This document shows positions 53,361 to 62,842 of a stretch of 64,000 nucleotides of DNA, piece by piece. The position numbers and the translations under genes are program-made. The notes beneath the pieces are model-generated. The model saw only the letters and a list, made by a program, of their open reading frames with translations, did not search any database and had not been told where the DNA came from. How positions within the stretch are numbered: position 1 is the stretch's first letter; each line of letters starts with the position of its first letter. The stretch is from Eurosta solidaginis (lineage: Eukaryota > Arthropoda > Insecta > Diptera > Tephritidae). The stretch lies in the NCBI RefSeq assembly GCF_040869045.1, contig NC_090322.1:174730672-174794671 (forward strand), written 5' to 3'.

Positions 53361-54952
53361 ATGACACCAGCAACGCTCAAAAATTGGCCTTTGTGGTGGA
53401 ACGGGCCAAGCATAATTTATAATGGTAATTACGATCAGGAAGAATCTCACACATTCGACAACGTAGAGCAACAGGTACACGATTCTGAGCTGAGACCAAT
53501 TCGAGCACTCCTCTGCACTACCATAACTCCGACAATACAGGTTCGGTATGCCAACGATTCTTCAGCCTTCATTCCACTTGTTGACCGGTTTAGCACACTA
53601 CAGCGAGTTTTGCACACAACAGCCTATGTATTACGATTTCGACCAGCTGGTAGATCCCATTGGCGTACACCAGTGATATCAGCAGAAGAGATTCGCCAAG
53701 CATTGCTGCTGCTCGTTCGCGAGGCACAAGGTAAATATTACATGTCAGAAATTAATCGTTTGCGAGCTTCTTCCAGTGTTTCTGCCTCAAGCAAGTTGCT
53801 CCCTCTGAATCCCATGCTGGGTGACGATGAAGTTCTACGTGTTGGTGGTCGACTGAGAAACGCAGATCTCCCCTACGAGCAGCGTCACCCCATAATTTTG
53901 CCAAAGGAATGCACATTGGCTACCCTCTTGGTGCGCAACGCACATAACGTAACTATGCATGGTGGTATACGAGAGATGCTACAGTATCTTCGTCGGGAAT
54001 TATGGATTGTGCACGTGAGAGCTCTGGTAAAGCGTTGCATACATCAGTGTAAAGTTTGCAGGTTACATCAACGGGCTATGCAACAACAACAAATGGCTGA
54101 TCTTCCTCGTTCCCATTTTCCAACAGTGGGTTGGACTACGCTGGGCCTTTTCTAGTCCGTCATGGCGGCAAACGCTCTAAGACCACCACAAAGACGTATG
54201 CAGCGATTGTCGGTGCAAATCTTCTACTCCAATCTGACTTGGCGAACTGGAACAACACGTATTCCAAACAACGACTGTCGGATGCCGGTGCCCATTGGCA
54301 TTTCATAACTCCCTCAGCGCCACATCAAGGAGGTTTATGGGAGGCTGCGGTCCGCTCTGCCAAGAAGCATCTTAAGCGCGTCATTGGTGACTCAGTACTC
54401 CCCTACTCTCAGCTTAGTACATTGCTGGTGCGCATCGAGGCATGCCTCAATTCGAGACCGATTATCGCTGTCCATGACGATCCTGAAGGTGCTGTTGCGC
54501 TATCGCCTGGGGATTTCCTTATCGGTCGTCCATTGAATTCACGACCAGAAGCCAGTGATTCAGATGCACCTGACAACCGTCTCAAGTATTATCAGCGACT
54601 GCAGCGCATGCTGCAACATTTTTGGCAACGGTGGAAGGAGGAGTACTTGGTACAGCTGCAGGTTCGTAGCAAATGGGCGCGACCTACCCCTAATATGCAG
54701 GTTGGTGACATCGTAGCTATTCAAAATGAGCAACTACCACCTTCCCGCTGGCGAATTGGTCGCATTACTGAGGTACATCCGGGGAGCGACGGATTGGTAC
54801 GTGTGGTCACCATAGAATTTAGCACATTCGAAAGAGGTTTACATCGCAATTATGTGTGTCAACGCCCAGTCCAGCGGGTATGCCGCATTGTCGAATCTAG
54901 CGAAGGAATCCTAAGTCCACAGGAATCAGCCGGGGAGGATGTACGAGATTGA
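53361..54952 (+). pseudogene. BEL integrase with core deletion
   Basis: N-terminal BEL integrase zinc finger: RHPIILPKECTLATLLVRNA, HNVTMHGGIREMLQYLRREL and CIHQCKVCRLHQR. A frameshift follows at about 54130. Then MDYAGPFLVRHGGKR (first catalytic Asp in LDYAGPF) and TKTYAAI run straight into VGANLLLQSDLANWNN. The 45-50 residues expected between, including the second Asp in SDNGTNF, are missing. The rest (HWHFITPSAPHQGGLWEAAV with Glu, LSPGDFLIGRPL, WARPTPNMQVGDIVAI) is intact to the stop at 54952, which overlaps the 3' LTR by 13 bases. Confidence 0.9.
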
Positions 54953-55163
54953 GTCGGTGCAGTTCGATTAGTATGTGCTGACCGCCTTATGTATTACCGT
55001 CTACTCAAAGTATCATCTCTATGTGTTTTTCATTGTCATAACAGAATAATAATCATACGATTGTGCCGTTGTTTTTTTTGCGTATAAAAGGCCGGTTGGC
55101 TACAATAAAGTGTTCAGTTATCTTTTTATATTGTCTAATTCGCTTCTTTGGATTTATCATACA
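54940..55163 (+). repeat. BEL 3' LTR (224 bp)
   Basis: TGTACGAG..ATCATACA. Differs from the split 5' LTR at about five places (e.g. atcatacgatt for atcttacgttt; tatattg for tatcttg). TATA box 'gcgtataaaagg' near 55079 and 'caataaag' near 55103. Confidence 0.93.
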
Positions 55164-55390
55164 ATATTGGTATTGACGTTCTCTTAAACTGTGCGACTGG
55201 AATGGTATTTTTAGCTAGCAGTGGTTTGGCGGGCAGTAAAAAAAATAAAAACTGAATATATTAATGAGGAGTTTTTCTGAATCTTGGTTATGACTAAATT
55301 TTAATCCACTTACCTAAGGCATTTGCATGCGTCACACTTTCATTGAATACAACCAAAAATGTTTATTAAATTTCAATCACAAATATTTAT
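55164..55390. other. Short intronic spacer
   Basis: AT-rich. No feature recognised. Confidence 0.4.
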
Positions 55391-55633
55391 TTGGACACTA
55401 GAAGACCCGGCAGACATTGTCCTGCCCTAAATTTGGCCAATCTGCATACATTTTAATAAGCTTTTTCCGTCTGACTCTGCCATCTCCCCCTCTTCACTCT
55501 TTCCTAATCCTTTTATTCACTCCTCCCTCCGTCTTTTTCGCTTCATCTATCTCCATCTTCGTTTCATTCTATCTTCTCATTCTTCTGCATCCCTTATTGC
55601 CTGTCCCAGAAGGTGGTATGTACATATTTTATT

Positions 55634-55702
55634 CTAGTCCCAGTCCCAGTCCCACTCCGAGTTTCAGTCCCAGTCCTAGTCTTAATCCCAGTCCCAGTCC
55701 GT
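55634..55702 (+). repeat. AGTCCC hexamer microsatellite
   Basis: About eleven imperfect copies of 'agtccc' (variants actccg, agtttc, agtcct, agtctt). Confidence 0.85.
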
Positions 55703-55704
55703 AC

Positions 55705-56150
55705 CCGGGGTACCCGGGTCCACGTTTTGGCCTATATCTCGAGACCCTAGTCACCCAGGGGTATGAAAATTACCCTCTACTAAAGCACTCATCAACAGCT
55801 TTCATTTGATATCCATATTCTATAAACACACTCTAGGGGTACCCGGGTCCACGTTTTGGCCTATATCTCGAGACCCTAGTCACCCAGGGGTATGAAAATT
55901 ACCCTCTACTAAAGCACTCATCAAAAGCTTTCATTTGATATCCATATTCTATAAACACACTCTAGGGGTACCCGGGTCCACGTTTTGGCCTATATCTCGA
56001 GACCCTAGTCACCCAGGGGTATGAAAATTACCCTCTACTAAAGAACTCATCAACAGCTTTCATTTGATATCCATATTCTATAAACACACTCTAGGGGTAC
56101 CCGGGTCCACGTTTTGGCCTATATCTCGAGACCCTAGTCACCCAGTCACC
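55705..56150 (+). repeat. 129-bp tandem repeat, 3.4 copies
   Basis: 'tacccgggtccacgttttgg' recurs at 55711, 55840, 55969 and 56098, an exact 129-base period. Units carry 'tatctcgagaccctagtcac' and 'atttgatatccatattctat'. Copies differ by single bases (caacagc/caaaagc; aaagcac/aaagaac). The last stops after 'gtcacccag'. Confidence 0.93.
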
Positions 56151-56396
56151 TATCCTATATTTCAAGTTAGATCAAACTACACACAGGGTGCAAAACAAAT
56201 TCAAAATCGGTTCAGTAGTTTAGGAGTCCATTGGCCTCAATTGTGTGACACGTGTTTTTTATGTATTAAGATAATACAAAAAAAATATATATCGCTCTTT
56301 CGACTGCTGAGTGGAATATCACCACCCTCAGGAAACTTCCGAAATGGGGCGATAGGTTGATATTCCACTGATTAGTCGATTTATAGCAATACCTTC

Positions 56397-57136
56397 CAAT
56401 TACATTTTCATCAATTTTTTTATAAATGTTAGAATTTCTTCCGTATTTGCAATTGTATATACATGCGGACGTTTTGTGTGCCCACAATTCGTCATAGATG
56501 ATGCCACCGCACAAAGTTGTCGATTCACAACACCCGGTGCTCCATTATCTGCACAGCACAAACCATTTTTCTCACCTTCACCACAAATCATGAATTTTGA
56601 TAAAGGTCTCTCTAAAAGAGGGACACATCGATCCTGATGTACTATAGCCACTTTAGTACTTTGAAGTTGAAGTATAGGGTTCGTATCATGTGTACTTGCA
56701 CCCCATCCACTAACTTCCATTTGTATGATTGTTTTATAACTGCAAAGATCTATTGTTGATATTTTATTACTCTTCGTAAAGCATGCATTCAGTTTAAGCG
56801 CACCTACATATATCAGTAAGGTATGGTATGGAACCATAATTAGGTGGATGTTTTACCCTATGTCCAGTGCGACGTTCTCCCTTTTCCTTTATATTGTTTA
56901 TTCTAGCAACAACGGTGAATTCGTTTATTTTAAAATATTCCATGCAGCTTTCAGCTGTAATTGCAACTTGCAGAGCCAACGCAATAATATTTGCCTTCAT
57001 AAAACAATGTTACCAAATATGAGCGATCCTCTGTATCCGTCGGCTTGCCATTATAAACGCGAAATTCCGATTTCGAAAAGGTAAAAAGGCAGATGAATAC
57101 TACAAATAGGAGTGTGAAGTGATTTCTTAAATTCAT
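56397..57136 (-). pseudogene. Trypsin-like serine protease pseudogene (S1 family), catalytic residues lost
   Basis: On the minus strand ATG at 57136 starts a signal peptide (NHFTLLFVVFICLFTFSKS), then FRVYNGKPTDTEDRSYLVTL (altered RIVGG start) and YYCVGS. A frameshift (about 11 nt short relative to the family) leads to LQVAITAESCMEYF, where TAAHC is expected: His57 is Ser. A second frameshift lies near 56830 (YLTDI..GALKLNA). Then MEVSGWGASTHDTNP and LCCADNGAPGV, where GDSGGP is expected: Ser195 is Asn. The end VYTIANTEEILTFIKKLM and its stop are normal. Digestive or immune proteases of this family are secreted. It may descend from a non-catalytic homologue. No intron. Confidence 0.85.
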
Positions 57137-57201
57137 TTTAATTTTGTACTTTTTCCGCGGCTTTTTAAGTATTAAGTAAAGCTAGAAAAGTTTTGTGGGC
57201 A

Positions 57202-57210
57202 CTATTTATA
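57202..57210 (-). promoter_or_regulatory. TATA box of the serine protease pseudogene
   Basis: TATAAATAG on the minus strand about 66-74 bases upstream of the ATG, the usual spacing for fly secreted proteases with a short 5' UTR. Its retention argues for copying at the DNA level, not from mRNA. Confidence 0.6.
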
Positions 57211-57217
57211 CATTTTA

Positions 57218-57528
57218 AAGCTTGTAGAATTTTTTGGGTGGAAGTCAAATCACATATTCCAAAGTGTTTACGCAAGACACATGCGCATATTTTCTGAAAT
57301 TTCAATTAAAAATGATTTGTTATATCTGGTTATACCTGGTATATCTGGTAAAGACTCGCTTTGAAACCAATTTAGTTTGTTATGAAAAAACGGTGAGGTA
57401 TATTGAACTTTTTTTTTCAGTTAAACAAACAGCTTCTGATCTATCAAATCAACAAATTTAAGGCATTTATGCGTATTCCAGCTAAATATATAGGCTTTAA
57501 TTAACATCTTGTGTTAAATGATAATAAG
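57218..57528. other. Intronic sequence, nothing recognised
   Basis: AT-rich, with a short duplicated phrase (atatctggttatacctggtatatctgg) near 57322-57348. It probably includes upstream flank of the protease pseudogene. Confidence 0.4.
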
Positions 57529-57646
57529 ACATTAATTAGCTTCCCACGGCAGCCGATTCTTCGTACCGGAGCGACTCGGGATTTTTTTTCCCGACCAAGG
57601 GCTGTCATTTCAGTGTAACCCTACTTAATTTGTTGCGTCACATAAA

Positions 57647-58480
57647 TTGTCGTCCTCGGAGCAGCTGGACTGCTCCATACCCTCCTGCTCCGGGAAGGTA
57701 TTAAACCCAACTCCGGTCCCAGGCTGTGGTTCTGCTGCATATGTCGGAAAAGGATTTATCTTAGACGGTCATACTCTTGCCAGTGTGTCACGTGTAAAAA
57801 ATGGTTGCATCGTTCGGGCTGTTCTGGGTTAGAACCCAACGTTCGTCGCCCTCGAAATTTCTATAAAACCATTGTGGCTCCCTGCTGTTTACGCTCAAGG
57901 GCGTACCGCGGTTCACTCTCAAACGTACCCCCGCCACATTCTAGCAGCGACGCTGCTCAGCAGTCCACATCAACCGTCCGTGGTTGCTCGCGCCAAATGG
58001 CGCTTCCACCTAACGCGGCCGCTACAACCCATCACTACAATCTACGTAGCGTGGATAGTAGCAATGCCGAGCATCAGCTTTTACCCCTGACCCTCCCCTC
58101 CATTTCCAACACACGTACTCGCGTAAGAAGGAGTCATCAACTCCTTGTCCCCAACACCGTGTGTTCCGTATGCCAGCTCAGAGTATTGACGATCGGTCCA
58201 ATGCAGTCATGCCTTGGCCTATGCCACCTTCATAGATGATCTTGGCTTACAAACGGAAATCGTCCGACCGGCGCATTCGTTGCACCTTGCTGACAAAACA
58301 CTAGTGCCAACTCATTGACACCAGCAGCAATCGGACAGCACACTCGACAAAGCCTATATCTTTCAAGACGCCTCCATCCATCTCTGACTCCCAGAGTGAC
58401 ACCTGCCCCCCCGATGCACTTCAGAATTATGCAACTTAATTCTAACGGCAATTATAACTGGCAAGATCGCGTAGATATTT
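57647..58480 (+). pseudogene. Jockey-type LINE 5' coding region, degraded
   Basis: Short frames such as VLNPTPVPGCGSAAYVGKGF and NTVCSVCQLRVLTIGPMQSC (a Cys-containing segment) are typical of the 5' end of this LINE family. There are many frame changes. No complete ORF1 can be traced. Confidence 0.55.
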
Positions 58481-59290
58481 GACTACATGAATATAAATAA
58501 TATCCGTATTGCCGCAATTCAAGAAACAAAGCTAACTGCCAGATCGGACCTCCGAATTTGCGATGGCTACAACATTCATAGGCAAGAACGCACAAGGGGT
58601 AATGGTGGTGGCCTTGCCTTCATCACTCATCACACCGTGCAATATAATATATTTCAACCTAATAACAGCCGCAGGGATAATACCTTAGAAAGTCGAGGCA
58701 TAACCATCCGGTCAGGCGATGTTGACCTAGAAATAATTAACATCTATATTTCCCAGCCACCTGCTGTCCAAGTGGTTATCGCCCTGATATCAGTAAGCTA
58801 CTCTGTGACGAAAACCGTCTTATCCTTGGCGATTTCAACGCTCACCACGATCTCTGGCATTTCAGCTTGGCGATGACCCCACCAGATTTGCAGGTAATTG
58901 CCACAGCTCACCTGACATCTCAACCGTCAGTGCAGGGCTCATAAATTGCGTTGAATGGCAACCGATCCTTACTTTAGCTTCTGATGACCTGCCCATACTC
59001 CTTTCAATCGAGCGACCTGACAATTTTATCACCTCTGAAAAGCGGACTTTGTCAATTGGGAAGACTACACAACCTTTACAAATCAATCTTTTGCTGCCTT
59101 TCCCGTTCCGACCTATGTCCGCCAGAGCGAGTGTGCGTTCCGCAAGGTCATCGCTTCAGCTTCTGCACGCTTCATTCTCGGCCGGTAGAATATCTGAAAT
59201 CATACAGCATTTCCCGGCCGAAGCCGCAAATTTAGCAAGAGAACGTGATTCGAAGAAATGCGCGAGCGGCCTTTGCCGCCAATTTATAAT
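58481..59290 (+). pseudogene. Jockey-type LINE endonuclease, degraded
   Basis: MNINNIRIAAIQETKLTARS, GYNIHRQERTRGNGGGLAFI and VDLEIINIYISQP are intact N-terminal endonuclease motifs. After 58760 the frame changes repeatedly, but 'LILGDFNAHHDLWHF' can be read around 58822-58863 and later pieces resemble the linker (ARERDSKKCASG). The domain would nick DNA for target-primed reverse transcription. Confidence 0.75.
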
Positions 59291-59391
59291 GCATTCTTCT
59301 GTAGACAAAGCCAGACGTCGTGCTAACAGACGAGCTCATAAACATAAACACGACGTCCCACCCATTACCATCCGTAAGGCCAAGCCCTCCT

Positions 59392-59549
59392 ACGTAATGC
59401 ATGTCCGGCATGTGATGTGTCCCCACATGACAACAACCATCTTTTCAATTGTAATGTGGAACCTGCGCCTCTAACACCCATCTCCCTATGGCCCGCCCCT
59501 GTTGAAACAGCCAGTTTCCTTGGACTCCCGTTAGAGGATTTTGATGACA
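59392..59549 (+). pseudogene. Jockey-type LINE ORF2 C-terminus
   Basis: The frame ACDVSPHDNNHLFNCN continues to ETASFLGLPLEDFDDNL and a stop at about 59550, the standard end of this LINE protein. It joins directly to linker sequence at about 59385, marking the deletion of RT. Confidence 0.82.
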
Positions 59550-59617
59550 ATTTGTGAGTGGTCGTACCCATTGAATGGGGCGAAACACTGTTAATACAAT
59601 AACAACATTAATTAGCT

Positions 59618-60111
59618 ATATACTTACATATATATTCATCGTTCACATATTCCTAAATCTTAATGAGTTTAAGACGGTTTCTATAGAAATACAGAAAGTG
59701 AGTTTCAATCTCTTCAAATAACAGCGATTTCCATGTGGTTGTTGTAATGTTGTCCTACTCAGAAAAAAACTGTGAACATAAGTGTTTTGCGCGTATATAT
59801 TTTTGGTCTCCAAACCGGTGTTGGACCCACCCAGGGTAATTTTGTATAAGCGCGGCCGAAGGCCCCAATGCAGAAAATTTTCGGTTTTTCGTTAATATCT
59901 TTTGACCGAGTTAAATTTTTTATTTTCCGCCTTCGGATTATTAATACTGATGTCCAGACGCGTCGTTTGACACTTCTCTCGATATTTTTGGTAGCGTATT
60001 AGCAGTCGACCACTCAACTAGACTTTTACGTTATTCTGGACTAAACAAAAAATATTGCAATTCTTGGGCTGTTTAATTATTTAAATAACACTGGATCACA
60101 AATTCGAATTC
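59618..60111. repeat. Intronic sequence with dispersed-repeat words
   Basis: Contains 'tttggtctccaaaccggtgttgg' and 'taagcgcggccgaaggccc' (about 59802-59862), phrases of a dispersed fly repeat. No coding potential and no clear boundaries. Confidence 0.35.
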
Positions 60112-60445
60112 CCCTGATTCCGAAAATCAAGGTTATTTTTAATTCTATGGTAACGTTTTTGAGATATTTACGAATTACCGTTATTCAAAAAAAAAAAAAA
60201 AAAAAAAAAAAATAATTGGGTCCACTTAATCATATTCGAACCTTAGTAGAAGATTTGAAATAAGCGGAATTTCAGTAAATTCGTTACAATATATATCTCA
60301 AGAACAAATTGAGCAATTCCAAAACCGTTTGAAGCTTTTAAAAGGTAATAAAATTTGCTATAAACTGTACATACAACACTTTTTGCTAGACCCAGCAGAT
60401 TCAAAGATAACGAACAATCATTACGGATTTCTTCAATTTTTTTTG

Positions 60446-60907
60446 TACAAATATAAAAAAATTTGTGCTTTGCGAGGAAGGATCTCGAAAACTTTTTATT
60501 TTTTTGCAGATTTTTTTCTCTCTAAGATTTGTTTTATTACAAAAAAATAAGCTTTCATTCAACAAAATCGATGGACTAATACAACAGTTATAAGCATTCA
60601 AGTAAATATAGCCACTTAATACTTAAGTACCCTACTGGTACATATGTGTTAGTATTCGCTAGTATTCGCTAACTAACTGATATACGAATACTAAGACATA
60701 TGTACTAGTAGGGTACTTAAGTATTAAATGGATATATTTACTTGAATGCTTATAACTTTTGTATTAGTCCATCGATTTTGTTGAATGAAAGCTTATTTTT
60801 TTGTAATAAAACAGACCTTAGAGAGAAAAAAAAATCTACAAAAAAATAAAAAGTTTTCGAGATCCTTCCTCGCAAAGTCCAAATTTTTTTATATATATAC
60901 AAAAAAA
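60446..60907. repeat. Near-perfect hairpin with ~210-bp arms
   Basis: 'ttgcgaggaaggatctcgaa' at about 60471-60490 is mirrored by 'ttcgagatccttcctcgcaa' near 60857-60876. The homology runs inward through 'aagcattcaagtaaatata' and 'agtaccctact' to a loop 'gtattcgctagtattcgct' near 60652-60670. Confidence 0.92.
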
Positions 60908-60910
60908 ATT

Positions 60911-62574
60911 TTTGTTGTTATATCGGCCTACTGATTTTAAGATCGCGGGTTCGAATCGAGCTCAAGGCCTAACAATAATTTTTTATCATTATTATTGTTA
61001 TGATAAATTTATTCTTAATTGAAAAAAGTTTTAAATTAGAATAGAAGAAAGAAAAAATTTTAGACAACTGCCAAAGCTCGTTGTATAGATCCATTTCGGG
61101 AACTGCTAAATTCCTTCATCGGCAACGTTTAGGCGCCGCTGCTATAACCATTCAGCCACCACAGCGGTTTTTTGTTTGTCTTCATTCATCCTACTTCTAT
61201 TCTGGTTCGTGCCAATTGATATTCACACCACTGCGACATCTGTTGCAGAATAGCTGTGAAAATTGGACTTGTTTGTTGGCAATGCTGCCATAGTGTCATA
61301 TTTTATTGACACTTGTTTTTCCCCGTGCTCTGGGATGTATTAACAATTTTTGTTGTTATATCGGCCTACTGATTTTAAGATCGCGGGTTCGAATCGAGCT
61401 CAAGGCCAAACAATAATTTTTTATCATTATTATTGTTATGATAAATTTTTTCTTAATTGAAAAAATTTTTAAATTAGAATAGAAGAAAGAAAAAATTTTA
61501 GACAACTGCCTAAACGTTGCCGATGAAGGAATTTAGCAGTTCCCGAAATGGATCTATACAACGAGCTTTGGCAGTTGTCTAAAATTTTTTCTTTCTTCTA
61601 TTCTAATTTAAAAATTTTTTCAATTAAGAAAAAATTTATCATAACAATAATAATGATAAAAAATTATTGTTAGGCCTTGAGCTCGATTCGAACCCGCGAT
61701 CTTAAAATCAGTAGGCCGATATAACAACAAAAATTGTTAATACATCCCAGAGCACGGGGAAAAACAAGTGTCAATAAAATATGACACTATGGCAGCATTG
61801 CCAACAAACAAGTCCAATTTTCACAGCTATTCTGCAACAGATGTCGCAGTGGTGTGAATATCAATTGGCACGAACCAGAATAGAAGTAGGATGAATGAAG
61901 ACAAACAAAAAACCGCTGTGGTGGCTGAATGGTTATAGCAGCGGCGCCTAAACGTTGCCGATGAAGGAATTTAGCAGTTCCCGAAATGGATCTATACAAC
62001 GAGCTTTGGCAGTTGTCTAAAATTTTTTCTTTCTTCTATTCTAATTTAAAAATTTTTTCAATTAAGAAAAAATTTATCATAACAATAATAATGATAAAAA
62101 ATTATTGTTAGGCCTTGAGCTCGATTCGAACCCGCGATCTTAAAATCAGTAGGCCGATATAACAACAAAAATTGTTAATACATCCCAGAGCACGGGGAAA
62201 AACAAGTGTCAATAAAATATGACACTATGGCAGCATTGCCAACAAACAAGTCCAATTTTCACAGCTATTCTGCAACAGATGTCGCAGTGGTGTGAATATC
62301 AATTGGCACAAACCAGAATAGAAGTAGGATGAATGAAGACAAACAAAAAACCGCTGTGGTGGCTGAATGGTTATAGCAGCGGCGCCTAAACGTTGCCGAT
62401 GAAGGAATTTAGCAGTTCCTGAAATGGATCTATACAAAGAGCTTTGGCAGTTGTCTAAAATTTTTTCTTTCTTCTATTCTAATTTAAAAAATTTTTCAAT
62501 TAAGAAAAAATTTATCATAACAATAATAATGATAAAAAATTATTGTTAGGCCTTGAGCTCGATTCGAACCCGCG
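60911..62574. repeat. 438-bp repeat array in head-to-head orientation with 16-bp target duplication
   Basis: The flanks are ATATACAAAAAAAATT at 60895-60910 and 62575-62590. Bases 60911-61510 hold about 1.4 units on the minus strand ('tatcggcctactgatttta' at 60921 and 61359, period 438). At 61510/61511 the orientation flips at a GCC shared by both arms, and about 2.4 units follow on the plus strand ('ttgagctcg' at 61677, 62115, 62553). Same unit as 37077-38422 with a 3-bp insertion (aaaacaagtgtc for aaaaagtgtc). Confidence 0.92.
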
Positions 62575-62842
62575 ATATACAAAAAAAATTGAAAAAAACG
62601 GAATGATTGTTTATCTTTGAATCTGGATGGTCTAGCAAAAAGTGTTGTATGCACAGTTTATAGCAAATTGTATTACTTTTTAAAAGCTTCAAACCGTTTT
62701 GGAATTGCTCAATTCGTCCTTGAGATATATATGATTTAGTGACCCAATTTTTTTTTTTTTTTTTGAAAAAACGGTTATTCGTAAATATCTGAAAAACGTT
62801 ACCGTAGAAATAAAAATTACCTTGATTTTGGGAATCAGGGGA

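Larger units (their letters stand above)
29471..55163 (+). mobile_element. BEL/Pao LTR retrotransposon, split by three later insertions
   Basis: LTRs of ~224 bp (TGTACGAG..ATCATACA) lie at 29471-29688 plus 33026-33045 and at 54940-55163. The gag-pol is BEL/Pao-type. Insertions at 29689-33025, 33761-38571 and 38610-50485, each with a target duplication, account for about 20.0 kb; the original element is about 5.65 kb. Flanks are gTATT and aTATT, a possible one-mismatch target duplication. The LTR pair shows roughly five differences by eye. Sense orientation relative to Pdp. Several stops, frameshifts and an integrase deletion disable it. Confidence 0.92.
55391..56275 (+). repeat. Non-autonomous repeat element with two tandem arrays
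   Basis: Opens 'agacccggcagacattgtcc' and ends around 'cggttcagtagtttaggagt' and 'tgacacgtgtttt' (56205-56265). That start and end recur together in tephritid repeats as I remember them. Inside are a hexamer array and a 129-bp tandem array, listed separately. No coding capacity. Confidence 0.5.
57542..59604 (+). mobile_element. Internally deleted Jockey-type LINE with perfect 13-bp target duplication
   Basis: The flanks are ACATTAATTAGCT at 57529-57541 and 59605-59617. It starts 'tcccacggcagccgattctt', a typical 5' end of this fly LINE family, and ends '..gttaatacaataaca'. It has 5' coding, part of the endonuclease and the final C-terminus, but the whole RT is missing. The copy was therefore mobilised in trans or lost its middle after insertion. 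Same family as 10961-11640. Sense relative to Pdp. Confidence 0.88.
60112..62842. mobile_element. Large palindromic (foldback) element with an inserted repeat array
   Basis: Left arm 60112-60448 (from cccctgattcc) is mirrored at 62591-62842, except for a ~60-bp deletion on the right (the 'cttagtagaagatttgaaat' part). Between them the hairpin 60446-60907 is itself a near-perfect palindrome with its centre near 60670. Removing the inserted array (60911-62574 plus one 16-bp duplication) leaves a ~1.05-kb continuous inverted repeat. No protein encoded. Confidence 0.82.

Noticed and set aside
54131..54952. Considered an intact BEL integrase because the C-terminal frame is long and open
   Set aside because: The second catalytic Asp segment is missing and the N-terminal zinc finger is in another frame, so it is annotated as a pseudogene.
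61081..61293. A 70-codon frame (MYRSISGTAKFLHRQRLG..) repeated in several copies
   Set aside because: The copies are near-identical DNA repeats, so shared open frames carry no evidence of selection, and the frame resembles no protein.
61360..61400. 'cgggttcgaatcgagctc' looked like the T arm of a tRNA gene
   Set aside because: No cloverleaf with a matching acceptor stem can be built around it, and it recurs in every 438-bp unit. At most it is tRNA-derived.
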